NCBI GenBank assembly: GCA_002839855.1
Contig: PGYV01000002.1
Span: 154,691-182,190 of the forward strand
DNA length: 27,500 nt
Direction: 5' to 3'
From: Candidatus Goldiibacteriota bacterium HGW-Goldbacteria-1
GTDB lineage: Bacteria; Oederibacteriota; PGYV01
The stretch's first letter is position 1, and each line of letters starts with the position of its first letter. Shown in pieces: positions 14,606-25,525 of the stretch. The position numbers and the translations under genes are program-made. Below the pieces are notes generated by a model. It searched no databases. It worked only from the letters and a program-made list of their open reading frames with translations, and was not told the origin of the DNA.

Positions 14606-16282
14606 ATGAACGGAGCAAAAATATTACTTGAATGCCTGAAAAAAGAAGGCGTGGACACGGTGTTCGGATACCCGGGCGGCGTTGTGCTTCCGCTTTTTGA
14701 TGAAATCTATAACGAAAAAGCCATTAAACTTGTTCTTGTACGCCATGAACAGGGCGCGGCGCATATGGCTGACGGTTATTCGCGTTCCACGGGAAAGACA
14801 GGCGTATGCCTTGCCACATCCGGGCCGGGAGCTACAAACCTTGTAACCGGAATAGCCACAGCGTATATGGATTCAATCCCCATGGTGGCATTAACGGGTC
14901 AGGTTAACAGCAGCCTTATCGGCAATGACGCTTTTCAGGAAGCTGACATGGTGGGAATAACCCGCCCGATAGTTAAACACAACTATCTGGTTAAAGATGT
15001 TAAGGACCTTGCGCAGACAATTAAAAACGCTTTTCACATCGCGTCCACCGGAAGGCCGGGGCCTGTGCTTGTTGACCTGCCGAAAGATGTTTTTACTTCG
15101 GAATTAGAGTTTTCAAAATATCCTGATCAGCCGCTGTTAAGGGGTTACAAACCCACTTATGACGGCAGCAAGGTTCAGATAAAGAAAGCCGCGGAGATGA
15201 TTGAGAAAGCACAGAGGCCGCTTTTATACGTGGGCGGCGGAGTGGTGCTTTCAAACGCGTCGGAAGAGCTGATTAAATTCGCGGAAAAGACTGATATTCC
15301 GATAACCACAACACTTATGGCAATGGATGTAATGCCGTCAAACCATAAATTAAACCTGGGTATGCTTGGAATGCACGGTACAAAGTTCGCCAACTACGCT
15401 GTTCAGGAATCTGACCTATTAATAGCGGTCGGCGCGCGTTTTGACGACAGGGTTACCGGGAAGGTTGCGGATTTTGCGCCGCACGCGGACATAATTCACA
15501 TTGATATAGACCCGTCCGCTATCAGCAAAATTATTAAAGTGGACCTGCCGATAGTTGGTTCGGCAAAAAATATACTTCCGGAACTGACAAAAGAGGTAAA
15601 GAAAAAAGAACACAAAGAGTGGAATACTCAGATATCGCAGTGGAAGAAAGATTTCCCGCTGTCTTACCGCGACAGTGATTCGGAAATAAAGCCGCAGTAT
15701 GTAATTCAGAAAATATCAGAAATGGTAAAAGATGACACCATAATCACCACGGAAGTGGGGCAGCACCAGATGTGGACAGCGCAGTTTTACAGATTCAGAA
15801 AAAACAGGACGTTTTTAACATCCGGCGGGCTTGGGACAATGGGTTATGGATTTCCCGCGGCAATCGGCGCGCAGGCAGGAAACCCGGACAAGCTTGTTAT
15901 AGACATAGCCGGAGACGGTTCCATACAGATGAATATTCAGGAACTTGCCACAGCGGTAAAATATAAGCTGCCTGTAAAAGTGGCAATTCTTAACAATGGT
16001 TATCTTGGAATGGTAAGGCAGTGGCAGGAGCTTTTTTACGGGAAACGTTATTCACACACAATTATTGATAACAGCGTTGACTTTGTGAAACTTGCCGAAG
16101 CGTACGGCGCCAAAGGGATAAGGATTGACAAAAAGCAGGATGTAGAAAAAGCCCTTAAAGAGGCGTTTGCGTATGACGGGCCGGTAATAATGGACTTTAT
16201 CACAGCACGTGAAGAAAACGTATGGCCCATGGTTCCGGCAGGCGCGGCGCTTGGAAAAATGATAGAAGGAGAGCTGGCCTAA
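14606..16282 (+). CDS. ilvB: Acetolactate synthase large subunit
   Basis: 558 residues, typical length. Joins two pyruvates, or pyruvate and 2-oxobutyrate, using thiamine diphosphate, FAD and Mg. The catalytic glutamate is E48 in [18 protein letters not shown]. The thiamine-binding motif starts at GDGS (436-439) and ends at NN (463-464). [15 protein letters not shown] (468-482) belongs to the active-site lid and herbicide-binding region, with W473 present. The middle FAD domain runs about 190-330. AAGGAG stands before the ATG. It is followed by the regulatory subunit ilvN after 22 bases, so this is the feedback-controlled anabolic enzyme rather than the catabolic AlsS. Confidence 0.98.
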   Translation: MNGAKILLECLKKEGVDTVFGYPGGVVLPLFDEIYNEKAIKLVLVRHEQGAAHMADGYSRSTGKTGVCLATSGPGATNLVTGIATAYMDSIPMVALTGQVNSSLIGNDAFQEADMVGITRPIVKHNYLVKDVKDLAQTIKNAFHIASTGRPGPVLVDLPKDVFTSELEFSKYPDQPLLRGYKPTYDGSKVQIKKAAEMIEKAQRPLLYVGGGVVLSNASEELIKFAEKTDIPITTTLMAMDVMPSNHKLNLGMLGMHGTKFANYAVQESDLLIAVGARFDDRVTGKVADFAPHADIIHIDIDPSAISKIIKVDLPIVGSAKNILPELTKEVKKKEHKEWNTQISQWKKDFPLSYRDSDSEIKPQYVIQKISEMVKDDTIITTEVGQHQMWTAQFYRFRKNRTFLTSGGLGTMGYGFPAAIGAQAGNPDKLVIDIAGDGSIQMNIQELATAVKYKLPVKVAILNNGYLGMVRQWQELFYGKRYSHTIIDNSVDFVKLAEAYGAKGIRIDKKQDVEKALKEAFAYDGPVIMDFITAREENVWPMVPAGAALGKMIEGELA

Positions 16283-16304
16283 ACAGCCGGTTGGGTGAAC
16301 TGAC

Positions 16305-16790
16305 ATGACAAAAACAAAAACAATTTCGGTAATAGTGGAAAACCAGCCGGGAGTGCTGGCAAGGATAGCAGGGCTTTTTTCCGGACGCGCGTACAACATT
16401 GATTCGCTTGCGGTAGGGGAAACAGAAGACAAGTCAACTTCGCGCATGACCATAATGGCAACCGGAGACGAACTTGTGCTGGACCAGATAGTAAAGCAGT
16501 TAAACAAACTGATAGACGTTATTAAAGTTGTGGATATGTCGCAGGAAAGTTATGTGGAAAGGGAGCTTGCGCTTATCAAGGTAAATGTGGCAGGCAAGGA
16601 TAAAACAGAGCTGATGAATATTGTAAACGTGTTCAGGGCAAGGATAGTTGACGCCACAAACGAAACGTACATGATTGAAGTGACGGGGACAGATGAAAAG
16701 ATAACGGCGCTGACGGAACTTGTAAAACCTTTCGGCATACAGGAAATGTCAAGGACAGGCGCTGTGGCATTAACAAGGGGTAAAAGGTAA
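16305..16790 (+). CDS. ilvN: Acetolactate synthase small (regulatory) subunit
   Basis: 161 residues, the long two-domain form (IlvN/IlvH type). Residues 5-78 are the ACT domain that binds valine or other end products: TISVIVENQPGVLARIAGLF, then GRAYNIDSLAVGETED. Residues 80-161 are the C-terminal ACT-like domain that activates the catalytic subunit (ELALIKVNVAGKDKTELMNI, ending EMSRTGAVALTRG). Ribosome site is modest (GGGTGA). Lies between ilvB and ilvC, as in many bacteria. Confidence 0.97.
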   Translation: MTKTKTISVIVENQPGVLARIAGLFSGRAYNIDSLAVGETEDKSTSRMTIMATGDELVLDQIVKQLNKLIDVIKVVDMSQESYVERELALIKVNVAGKDKTELMNIVNVFRARIVDATNETYMIEVTGTDEKITALTELVKPFGIQEMSRTGAVALTRGKR

Positions 16791-16817
16791 AAAAATGAAA
16801 TATAAAAAACTTTTTGA

Positions 16818-17876
<1,059 letters not shown>

Positions 17877-17888
17877 TAATTTCATATC

Positions 17889-17925
17889 CGGAAGAAAGCG
17901 CGGTTTAAAGCCGCGCTTTCTTCCG
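17889..17925 (+). terminator. 15-bp perfect hairpin between ilvC and leuA
   Basis: Perfect inverted repeat: arms 17889-17903 and 17911-17925, 7-base loop, core AAGCGCGG/CCGCGCTT. There is no T-run after it, only CTTTCTTCC inside the right arm, so it is not a full terminator. It may protect the 3' end of ilvDBNC mRNA, mark an RNase III processing point, or lower expression of the leu part of the operon. Confidence 0.6.
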
Positions 17926-17955
17926 CCTAAATAGTAAAATATAAGGAGATTACAT

Positions 17956-19533
17956 ATGGCACAGGATAAAGTAATCATATTTGACACCACATTAAGGGAC
18001 GGCGAGCAGGTACCGGGCGCGTCGCTTACTAAAAATGAAAAAATACAGATAGCCCTTCAGCTTGAAAAACTTGGGGTTGATGTCATAGAAGCCGGTTTTC
18101 CCATGTCCTCGCCGGGAGACTTAATATCGGTCGCGGAAATAGCAAAAGCGGTAAAAAAACCCATAATAGCCGGGCTTTGCCGCGCCGTACGCAAAGATAT
18201 TGACGCGTGCAGGGAAGCTTTTAAAAAGACAAGCAAAGGGCGCATTCACACTTTTATCGGCACATCGCCCCAGCATGTGCATTACATCACCCGCACCACA
18301 GAAGAAGAAGTTCTCCGCAGGGCAATTGACGCGGTAAAATACGCAAGGAATTATTGCGGCGATGTTGAATTTTCCGCAATGGACGCCACCCGCACGGATT
18401 TTGATTACCTTTGCAGAATAGTGGAAGAAGTAATTAAAGCCGGCGCGCGTACTGTTGACATTCCCGACTCTGTAGGCTACGCGGAACCATATGAATACGG
18501 CAACCTGATTAAAAAACTTATGAACACAGTCCCGAATATAAATAAAGCCGTGATAGCGGTTCACTGCCACAACGATCTTGGCATGGCAACGGCAAATTCC
18601 CTGATGGCTGTTTTAAACGGAGCCAGGCAGGTGGAATGTACCATTAACGGGCTGGGAGAGCGCGCGGGCAATGCGGCGCTGGAAGAAATTGTAATGGCAA
18701 TGCAGGTAAGAAAAGATATTTATAAAACTGTCACCAACATCAACACAGAAGAAATTTACAGGACATCAAAGCTTGTAACCAGGCTTACAGGAATGCCTGT
18801 TCAGCCGAATAAATCTGTTGTCGGCGAAAACGCGTTCGCGCACGCGTCCGGAATTCATCAGGACGCCATTTTAAAGCACGAATCCACTTTTGGCATAATG
18901 ACTCCGCAGGCAATCGGCATTCCGGGGCATGAACTGGTATTAACCGCGCGTTCCGGCAAACACGCGCTGCAGCACAGGCTGAATTACCTTGGCTATAAGA
19001 TTTCTGACGCGCAGCTGCCTGATACGTACGCGAAATTCCTGACAATTGCGGATAAGAAAAAAGAAGTTTTTGATGAAGACCTTGTACGCATGATGGAAGG
19101 TAATGACGCAAGCTCGCACGGTATTTACAACCTGGATTATATTTATGTGGCCACCGGCAATAAAATAGTACCGACAGCCACCCTTGAAATTACCAAAGAC
19201 GGCAAGTCGTGCACAAAAGCGGCGGTTGGCGACGGGCCGGTGGATGCTATGTACAAAGCAATAAACGAAATAACCGGAGAAAATAACCTTAAGCTTACGG
19301 ATTACCAGATAAAGGCAGTTACAAAAGGCACGGAAGCCATGGGTGAAGTGACGGTAAGAGTGGCAAAAGAAGGCAATGAAGTGACAGGGCGCGGCGCTTC
19401 AACGGATATCCTTGAAGCAAGCGCGAAAGCGTACCTTTCGGCAATTACAAAACTTTCAATGGATAAGAAAAATTCAGATGTAAAGAAAGCTGCGGTAAAG
19501 AAAGCAAAAAATAAAAAAGCGGCAAAAAAATAA
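17956..19533 (+). CDS. leuA: 2-isopropylmalate synthase
   Basis: 525 residues. Condenses acetyl-CoA with 2-ketoisovalerate, the first committed step to leucine. The catalytic TIM barrel begins FDTTLRDGEQVPGASLT (R14, D15), the metal-binding HCHNDLGMATANS lies near residue 200, followed by NGLGERAGNAALEE. FAHASGIHQDAILKH is in the linker region. The C-terminal LeuA regulatory domain (about 380-500) is the leucine feedback site (TATLEITKDGKSCTKAAVGDGPVDAMYKA fold). The length and these motifs separate it from homocitrate and citramalate synthases. The last 23 or so residues are a Lys/Ala tail (VKKAAVKKAKNKKAAKK). AAGGAG stands before the ATG. It follows the ilv genes in the same direction. Confidence 0.96.
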   Translation: MAQDKVIIFDTTLRDGEQVPGASLTKNEKIQIALQLEKLGVDVIEAGFPMSSPGDLISVAEIAKAVKKPIIAGLCRAVRKDIDACREAFKKTSKGRIHTFIGTSPQHVHYITRTTEEEVLRRAIDAVKYARNYCGDVEFSAMDATRTDFDYLCRIVEEVIKAGARTVDIPDSVGYAEPYEYGNLIKKLMNTVPNINKAVIAVHCHNDLGMATANSLMAVLNGARQVECTINGLGERAGNAALEEIVMAMQVRKDIYKTVTNINTEEIYRTSKLVTRLTGMPVQPNKSVVGENAFAHASGIHQDAILKHESTFGIMTPQAIGIPGHELVLTARSGKHALQHRLNYLGYKISDAQLPDTYAKFLTIADKKKEVFDEDLVRMMEGNDASSHGIYNLDYIYVATGNKIVPTATLEITKDGKSCTKAAVGDGPVDAMYKAINEITGENNLKLTDYQIKAVTKGTEAMGEVTVRVAKEGNEVTGRGASTDILEASAKAYLSAITKLSMDKKNSDVKKAAVKKAKNKKAAKK

Positions 19534-19556
19534 TATAAGCAAAAGGAGAGTCTATA

Positions 19557-20822
19557 ATGGGAATGAACATTGCGGAAAAGATATTAGCCGCCAAAAGCGG
19601 CAAGAAACAGGTGGAACCCGGTGAACTGGTAATAGCGGATATTGACCTTGTACTGGCAAACGACATCACAGCGCCCATTGCAATAAAAGAATTTAAAGGC
19701 GCCGGCGCCACAAAAGTATGGGACCGCACAAAAGTCGCGCTTGTACCGGACCACTTTACCCCGAACAAGGATATTAAGTCAGCGGAACAGGCAAAGATGT
19801 TAAGGGAATTCGCGCATGAGCAGAAACTTACTCATTATTATGACCAGTCAGATGTCGGCATAGAGCACGCACTTCTGCCGGAACAGGGCGTAGTGGTGCC
19901 GGGAGACCTTGTAATAGGCGCGGATTCGCATACCTGCACATACGGCGCGCTTGGCGCGTTTGCCACGGGTGTGGGCTCAACTGATGCCGCTTTTGGTATG
20001 ATGACCGGAAAAGCTTGGTTTAAGGTTCCGCCTTCAATAAAGTTTGTATATAAAGGAAAGCTTAATAAATGGGTAAGTTCAAAGGATTTAATACTGCACA
20101 CAATAGGCGATATAGGCGTGGACGGAGCCCTGTATAAAGCAATGGAATTTACAGGCCCGGTCATTGACAAACTTTCAATGGATGCAAGGCTTACAATTTC
20201 TAACATGGCGATAGAAGCCGGCGGAAAAGCGGGCCTTATGAATCCGGACGAGACCACAATGGAATATGTAAAAAAGCGCGCCGAGCATAAATGGAAAGTA
20301 TACACAAGCGATAAGGACGCGAAATACGAAAATGTTATAGAGTATGACTGCTCTAAAATAGAGCCTGTGGTATCGTGCCCGCATCTGCCGGAAAATACAA
20401 AGCCGGCTTCAAAACTTTCTAAAGTAGTCATAGATCAGTCGGTTATCGGGTCATGCACCAACGGCAGAATGGAAGATTTAAGGATAGCAGCCAAAATTTT
20501 AAAAGGTAAAAAGATAAACTCCCGCGTAAGGTGCCTTATTTTTCCCGGAACAAAAGAAATTTACATGCAGGCGATACACGAAGGGCTTGTGGATATTTTT
20601 GTCGGCGCGGGCGCCATATTCAGCATGCCCACGTGCGGGCCGTGCCTTGGAGGCCACATGGGAATTCTGGCAAAAGGTGAAGTTGCAATTTCCACGACAA
20701 ACAGAAATTTTGTAGGCAGAATGGGTCATACGGAATCATCCGTATATCTTTCTTCGCCCGCTATAGCTGCAGCATCGGCCATCCTTGGCAGGATAGGCAC
20801 ACCTGATGAGATTAAAAAATAA
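19557..20822 (+). CDS. leuC: 3-isopropylmalate dehydratase large subunit
   Basis: 421 residues, the short form (about 420) found in archaea and many anaerobes rather than the roughly 465-residue enterobacterial form. Aconitase superfamily; isomerises 2- to 3-isopropylmalate with a [4Fe-4S] cluster. Cluster cysteines: C300 (IGSCTNGR), C360 and C363 ([10 protein letters not shown]). [21 protein letters not shown] (121-141) is the substrate region. AAGGAG ends 8 bases before the ATG. Works with the leuD product, whose gene starts 11 bases downstream. A homoaconitase-type role cannot be excluded from the family alone, but the leu context settles it. Confidence 0.96.
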   Translation: MGMNIAEKILAAKSGKKQVEPGELVIADIDLVLANDITAPIAIKEFKGAGATKVWDRTKVALVPDHFTPNKDIKSAEQAKMLREFAHEQKLTHYYDQSDVGIEHALLPEQGVVVPGDLVIGADSHTCTYGALGAFATGVGSTDAAFGMMTGKAWFKVPPSIKFVYKGKLNKWVSSKDLILHTIGDIGVDGALYKAMEFTGPVIDKLSMDARLTISNMAIEAGGKAGLMNPDETTMEYVKKRAEHKWKVYTSDKDAKYENVIEYDCSKIEPVVSCPHLPENTKPASKLSKVVIDQSVIGSCTNGRMEDLRIAAKILKGKKINSRVRCLIFPGTKEIYMQAIHEGLVDIFVGAGAIFSMPTCGPCLGGHMGILAKGEVAISTTNRNFVGRMGHTESSVYLSSPAIAAASAILGRIGTPDEIKK

Positions 20823-20833
20823 CGGAGGATAAT

Positions 20834-21331
20834 ATGAACATAAAAGGGAAAGTATGGAAGTTTAAGGATGACGTTGATACGGATCTTATAATTCCGGCAA
20901 GGTATTTAAATACATCCGACCCTGTGGAACTTGCAAAGCACTGCATGGAAGACGCGGATAAAACTTTTGCCGGCAAGGTAGGTAAGGGCGACATTATAGT
21001 GGCGGGAAAAAACTTCGGCTGCGGAAGTTCGCGCGAACACGCGCCTGTGGCTATTAAGGCTGTAGGAGTGTCATGTGTTATAGCCAAAGATTTTGCCAGG
21101 ATTTTTTACAGGAATTCATTTAATATCGGCCTTCCCATATTTGAATCTGAAGAAGCGTCCGCAAAGATTGCCGAAGGCGATACCGTGGAAATTGACGCGG
21201 CAAAGGGCGTAATTAAAAACATTACAAAAAACGAAACATACAAAGTAAAACCCATTCCGCCTTTTATGCAGGAACTTGTGGAAGCGGGCGGGCTTTTAAA
21301 GTACGCGAAAACAAAATACAAGATAAAATAA
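20834..21331 (+). CDS. leuD: 3-isopropylmalate dehydratase small subunit
   Basis: 165 residues, short form matching the short LeuC. Carries the swivel domain of the aconitase fold: [14 protein letters not shown] (12-25) and [19 protein letters not shown] (58-76), where the Ser-Arg contact the substrate. [12 protein letters not shown] near residue 95 is also conserved. GGAGGA lies 5 bases before the ATG. 48 bases separate it from leuB. Confidence 0.97.
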   Translation: MNIKGKVWKFKDDVDTDLIIPARYLNTSDPVELAKHCMEDADKTFAGKVGKGDIIVAGKNFGCGSSREHAPVAIKAVGVSCVIAKDFARIFYRNSFNIGLPIFESEEASAKIAEGDTVEIDAAKGVIKNITKNETYKVKPIPPFMQELVEAGGLLKYAKTKYKIK

Positions 21332-21379
21332 GAAATTCAAAATCAGATAAAAACTGAAAAAATTGAGAGGAGAATCAGA

Positions 21380-22456
21380 ATGGCCAAGTCAAAGTCGTAC
21401 AACATAGCTTTAATGCCGGGAGACGGAACAGGACCGGAAGTTTTAGCGGAAGGTTTAAAAGTTTTAAAAGTTGCCGGAGCAAAGTACGGGGTAAAATTAA
21501 ATTTAGAGAAATATGATTTTGGCGGGGAAAGATACAAAAAGACCGGCGAAACCCTTCCTGATTCGGCTATAGAAGAATTAAAGAAATCAGACGCCATTTA
21601 TCTTGGCGCCATAGGCCATCCTGACGTAAAGCCGGGAATACTGGAACTTGGCATACTGTTAAAATTACGTTTTGCCCTTGACCAGTACATCAATTTAAGG
21701 CCGGTAAAACTTTATCCCAACGTGGAAACCCCGCTTAAAGATAAAGGCCCGGAGCACATTGATTTTGTGGTAATCAGGGAAAACTCAGGCGGCATATACA
21801 CAGGAATGGGCGGAGTGGCGCAAAAAGGGACGCAGAACGAAGTTGCCACGCAGGTTATGGTTTACACAAGGCCGGTAGTTGACCGCTGCTTAAAGTATGC
21901 CTATGAATTTACAAAGAAGAGAAACAGCAAAAAGAAAATGCTTACGCTTGTACATAAAAATAATGTATTAACACACTGCGGCGACCTGTGGGTAAGGGCG
22001 CACAAAGAAATGGGCGACAAATATTATAAGGGAATCAAACAGGATTACGCGCACGTGGATGCCACCACAATGTGGTTTGTAAAGAACCCGGAATTTTTTG
22101 ATGTTATCGTAACAGAAAATTTGTTCGGCGATATCATCACCGACCTTGGCGCCATGATTCAGGGCGGCATGGGAATAGCAGCCGGCGGAAACATTAATCC
22201 GGAAGGCGTATCCATGTTTGAACCAATCGGCGGTTCTGCCCCCAAATACACGGGCAAGAACGTCATTAATCCGCTTGCTGCAATAAACGCCGGCGCGATG
22301 ATGATGGACACGCTTGGCGAAACAAAGATGGCAAAGTCAATTGATAACGCTGTAACAGCAGCGCTTGCATCCGGCAAAATTAAAAGCATGTCTGCCGGCA
22401 GAATGGGAATGGGAACAAAAGAAATGGGCGATTTTGTTGCGTCGCTGGTTAAATAA
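21380..22456 (+). CDS. leuB: 3-isopropylmalate dehydrogenase
   Basis: 358 residues, isocitrate/isopropylmalate dehydrogenase fold. Oxidises and decarboxylates 3-isopropylmalate with NAD. Motifs: [10 protein letters not shown] (12-21), the [22 protein letters not shown] segment (substrate arginines and the leucine-selecting region), [12 protein letters not shown], and the metal and cofactor part [19 protein letters not shown] then [22 protein letters not shown] precedes the start. The leu order A-C-D-B is complete, and asd follows after 28 bases. Confidence 0.95.
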   Translation: MAKSKSYNIALMPGDGTGPEVLAEGLKVLKVAGAKYGVKLNLEKYDFGGERYKKTGETLPDSAIEELKKSDAIYLGAIGHPDVKPGILELGILLKLRFALDQYINLRPVKLYPNVETPLKDKGPEHIDFVVIRENSGGIYTGMGGVAQKGTQNEVATQVMVYTRPVVDRCLKYAYEFTKKRNSKKKMLTLVHKNNVLTHCGDLWVRAHKEMGDKYYKGIKQDYAHVDATTMWFVKNPEFFDVIVTENLFGDIITDLGAMIQGGMGIAAGGNINPEGVSMFEPIGGSAPKYTGKNVINPLAAINAGAMMMDTLGETKMAKSIDNAVTAALASGKIKSMSAGRMGMGTKEMGDFVASLVK

Positions 22457-22484
22457 AATAAATTAATATATAAGGAGAAGGAAG

Positions 22485-23501
22485 ATGAGCAAACAATATA
22501 ACGTAGCCATTATGGGCGCCACCGGTGCGGTTGGCGAGATAATGAGGGACATTCTTGAAGAAAGAAAGTTTCCGGTAAAGGATATAAAGTTTCTGGCGTC
22601 AGAGCGTTCAAAAGGCAAAAAAATGAAGTATCAGGGCAGGGATGTTGAAATTGAAGTTTTAAGCCCCGATTCTTTTAAAGGTGTTGATATTGTCCTTGCG
22701 TCAGCGGGCGCGTCTGTCAGCAAAGAGTATGTTAAACACATACTTGACGCAAAGGCGCTTATTATTGACAACAGCTCCGCTTTCAGAATGGATGACGATG
22801 TGCCTCTTGTAGTGCCGGAAGTAAATCCGGAAGATATAAGGTTAAACAAGGGAATTATCGCGAATCCCAACTGCTCCACCATTATTATGCTTGTGCCTAT
22901 CAAACCAATTCACGACAAGGCAAAAATAAAAAGGATTGTTGTTTCAACTTATCAGGCAACGTCCGGAGCCGGCGCAAAAGGAATGATGGAACTTGAACAG
23001 CAGACAAAAGACTGGGCGGCAGGAAAAGAAATTAAAGTGGATAAATTTGCTTACCAGATACTGTTCAACCTTATTCCGCACATTGATGTGTTCTATGAGG
23101 ACGGCTATACAAAAGAAGAAATGAAAATGGTAAACGAAACCCGCAAGATAATGCACGCGCCGGATATGCAGATAACCGCAACCACGGTGCGCGTACCCTG
23201 CCTGCGTTCGCATTCAGAGTCCGTAAACATTGAAACGGAAATAAAGCTTACGGCAAAAGAAGCGCGCGAACTTCTTGAAAAAGCTCAGGGAGTTACCGTG
23301 CAGGATGATATTCACAATAAAAAATACCCAATGCCGCTTTTTGTATCCGGCAAAGATGATGTTTACGTGGGCCGCATAAGGGAAGACTTCTCCATAGACA
23401 AAGGGCTAAACCTTTGGGTAGTGGGCGACCAGTTAAGAAAAGGCGCCGCATTAAACGCGGTTCAGATAGCTGAAGTTGTGGCAAAAGAAGGCCTTAAATA
23501 A
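22485..23501 (+). CDS. asd: Aspartate-semialdehyde dehydrogenase
   Basis: 338 residues. Reduces aspartyl phosphate to the semialdehyde, the branch point to lysine, threonine, methionine and, through threonine, isoleucine. NADP-binding GATGAVG (11-17); catalytic cysteine C130 in ANPNCSTI; SGAGAKGMMELEQQ; and RVPCLRSHSES containing the substrate-binding Arg and the active-site His. It is the Gram-positive/USG-1-like type by length. GGAGAAGGAAG precedes the start. Its place at the end of the ilv-leu operon ties supply of the aspartate precursor to branched-chain synthesis. A terminator follows directly. Confidence 0.96.
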   Translation: MSKQYNVAIMGATGAVGEIMRDILEERKFPVKDIKFLASERSKGKKMKYQGRDVEIEVLSPDSFKGVDIVLASAGASVSKEYVKHILDAKALIIDNSSAFRMDDDVPLVVPEVNPEDIRLNKGIIANPNCSTIIMLVPIKPIHDKAKIKRIVVSTYQATSGAGAKGMMELEQQTKDWAAGKEIKVDKFAYQILFNLIPHIDVFYEDGYTKEEMKMVNETRKIMHAPDMQITATTVRVPCLRSHSESVNIETEIKLTAKEARELLEKAQGVTVQDDIHNKKYPMPLFVSGKDDVYVGRIREDFSIDKGLNLWVVGDQLRKGAALNAVQIAEVVAKEGLK

Positions 23502-23510
23502 GAAGTAAAA

Positions 23511-23538
23511 GCCCCGCCTGAATAAGGCGGGGTTTTTT
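23511..23538 (+). terminator. Intrinsic terminator after asd
   Basis: CCCCGCC (23512-23518), 7-base loop, GGCGGGG (23526-23532), then six T. The flanking A-run and T-run extend the stem. It ends the ilv-leu-asd operon, but only about 20 bases separate the T-run from the purB start codon. Confidence 0.92.
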
Positions 23539-23558
23539 AATTTCAGGAGGTAATCATA

Positions 23559-24848
23559 ATGATAGCGCGCTATACAAGGCCCCAAATGGGTGCTCTTTGG
23601 ACTGAAGACGCAAAGTATCAGTCGTGGCTTGATTTGGAAGTGGCTGTGTGCCAGGCATGGGCAAAAAAGGGAAAGATTCCAAAAAAGGATATGGCCAGCA
23701 TAAAAAAGAACGCGGCGTATAACGTAAAACAGATTGAAAAAATAGAAGGTGTGGTAAGGCACGATGTAATTGCTTTTTTAACATCTGTGTCAAAACACGT
23801 GGGCGCTTCTTCGCGCTATGTGCATATGGGCATGACTTCATCCGACCTTGTGGATTCCGCAATGGCGCTTAGAATGGTAAAAGCGTGCGACATTATAATA
23901 GAAGGGCAGAAAAAACTTATAGCGGCCCTAAAAAAACTTGCGGTAAAGCATAAATATACGGTAATGATAGGGCGGTCGCATAATATTCACGCAGAACCAA
24001 TTACCTTCGGGCTTAAAGTGCTGGTGTGGTACTTTGAAGGAAAAAGAAATTTAGAACGTCTTATTGACGCCAAAGAAGAAATACGCGTGGGTAAAATTTC
24101 CGGGGCTGTGGGTAATTATGCAAATATAGACCCGGCAATAGAACTTGACGCGCTTACAAGGGTGGGATTAAAAAGGGCGGAAATTGCAAACCAGATAATT
24201 CAGCGCGACAGGTACGCGGCTTTAATGAATGCCATGGCTGTTGCCGCGGCATCTATTGAGAAAATAACGGTAAATTTAAGGTTAATGCAGCACAGCGAGA
24301 TTTTAGAGACAGAAGAACCATTCGCAAAAGGGCAAAAAGGCAGCTCCGCTATGCCGCATAAAAGAAACCCCGTGGTATGTGAAAACCTGTCCGGCCTTGC
24401 CAGAATAGTAAGGACAAACGCGCTTGCGGCAATGGAAAACATTGCGCTTTGGCACGAACGTGATATTTCGCACAGTTCTGTGGAAAGAATTGCCGTACCG
24501 GACAGTTTTATCCTTATGGATTACATGCTGTCCAAATGCACATGGATTATTGAGAATTTAAGTGTGTTTCCAAAAAATATGATACGTAATATGAACCATT
24601 TAAAAGGCCTTGTTTTCAGCCAGCAGGTGCTTTTAACCCTTATTTCCAAGGGTATATCAAGGGAAGACGCCTATAAGATAGTTCAGACAAACGCCATGAA
24701 AATATGGGCCGGAGATCCGGAAGATTTTAAAACAAAACTTTTAAATGATGAAAAAGTGGTTTCAAAGATGACAAAAGCTGAAATTGAGGGTATTTTTAAT
24801 GTTGATTATTACCTGAAAAATGTGGAAGAGTTTTATAAAAGAATGTAA
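23559..24848 (+). CDS. purB: Adenylosuccinate lyase
   Basis: 429 residues, the short bacterial form (Bacillus/Thermotoga type). Splits fumarate from SAICAR and adenylosuccinate in purine synthesis. Fumarase/aspartase superfamily: HMGMTSSDLVDSA (89-101), GRSHNIHAEPITFG (138-151, catalytic H141) and the signature GSSAMPHKRNP (261-271) containing the catalytic serine. AGGAGG lies 7-8 bases before the ATG. There is no convincing promoter between the asd terminator and purB, so it may depend on read-through or on a promoter inside asd. Own terminator at 24867. Confidence 0.97.
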   Translation: MIARYTRPQMGALWTEDAKYQSWLDLEVAVCQAWAKKGKIPKKDMASIKKNAAYNVKQIEKIEGVVRHDVIAFLTSVSKHVGASSRYVHMGMTSSDLVDSAMALRMVKACDIIIEGQKKLIAALKKLAVKHKYTVMIGRSHNIHAEPITFGLKVLVWYFEGKRNLERLIDAKEEIRVGKISGAVGNYANIDPAIELDALTRVGLKRAEIANQIIQRDRYAALMNAMAVAAASIEKITVNLRLMQHSEILETEEPFAKGQKGSSAMPHKRNPVVCENLSGLARIVRTNALAAMENIALWHERDISHSSVERIAVPDSFILMDYMLSKCTWIIENLSVFPKNMIRNMNHLKGLVFSQQVLLTLISKGISREDAYKIVQTNAMKIWAGDPEDFKTKLLNDEKVVSKMTKAEIEGIFNVDYYLKNVEEFYKRM

Positions 24849-24866
24849 GAAATCAATTCATCCCAA

Positions 24867-24896
24867 AGCCGCGGATTATCATCCACGGCTTTTTTT
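24867..24896 (+). terminator. Intrinsic terminator after purB
   Basis: AGCCGCGGAT (24867-24876), loop TATC, ATCCACGGCT (24881-24890) with one C-A mismatch, followed by seven T. Confidence 0.9.
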
Positions 24897-24959
24897 ATTT
24901 ATAGCCGGTCAAACCCCCTTAATTTAATCAATAAATACGGGTTTTTATATCTATTATAA

Positions 24960-25173
24960 TAAAACAGGGTTTGGGTATATTTTTTTCAGAAGCACCGCAA
25001 ATTGGTATTCTTGCATGTAAACAAACTTGAAATCATCGGGAAGGTTAACGTCATTGGCGAACGGGAGCTTGCGGCACATATAAATATGCCGCTGTGGCAT
25101 TACATCCGGATAGGCGGATAGAAAGTTTATTTGAGCGGTGCATCTGAAAAAAATATACCCAAACCCTGTTTTA
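24960..25173. mobile_element. MITE-like element with long terminal inverted repeats
   Basis: Positions 24959-24990 and 25143-25174 are perfect inverted copies (32 bases), with core ACAGGGTTTGGGTATA on the left. After one mismatch the match resumes for seven more bases (GCACCGC 24992-24998, GCGGTGC 25135-25141). Taking TA as the duplicated target (24960-24961 and 25172-25173), the element is 210 bp and its ends read AAACAGGG. TA targets and long inverted ends fit elements mobilised by IS630/Tc1-mariner transposases. There is no transposase inside. An internal frame ends NMPLWHYIRIGG (stop at 25119-25121) and may be a scrap of a captured gene. The two ends could also pair as one very long hairpin in RNA. 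Confidence 0.7.
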
Positions 25174-25453
25174 TATTTGATTTTACTAATTAATCAAAAC
25201 GAAATAAAAACCTTTAAAAATAAGCAGGTTTAATCTTAAATTCCGCGATAATTAAATTTGGCATCCTTGTTATTAAAGCGGCAATATACGGATAAATATT
25301 CTTTTGCGTAAATCAAAATAAAAAGTTATTTTAAATATTAGTTATATGCATAATATATAATACATATGGTTATTATCAAATAACGCTGTTATTGCTGCAC
25401 AATACGCAAGAAACAGGCGTATAAAAATAAATGAAAATAATTTGTTTTTTATG
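25174..25453. other. AT-rich region upstream of the rRNA promoters
   Basis: No plausible gene. Very AT-rich, with an inverted repeat GTTATT-N4-AATAAC (25369-25384) and an isolated TATAAT (25356-25361) lacking a good -35. It may act as an UP-element-rich region for the rRNA promoters. Confidence 0.4.
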
Positions 25454-25482
25454 TTGACAAGTATTTGTAAATTTGATATTAT
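25454..25482 (+). promoter_or_regulatory. rRNA promoter P1
   Basis: A perfect TTGACA (25454-25459), 17 bases, TATTAT (25477-25482) preceded by TGA (extended -10). It would give a 16S leader of about 440 nt. Confidence 0.75.
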
Positions 25483-25513
25483 CACTCTCACGTTGATGAA
25501 TTAGAAACAACAC

Positions 25514-25525
25514 GTTCTTTAAAAA
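25514..25525 (+). promoter_or_regulatory. boxA-like antitermination site
   Basis: GTTCTTTAAAAA shortly after P1 resembles the NusB/S10-binding boxA (TGCTCTTTAACA in E. coli). A similar GTTCTTAAAAAGC is at 25697-25709, after P2. Spacing after each promoter fits rRNA antitermination. Confidence 0.55.
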
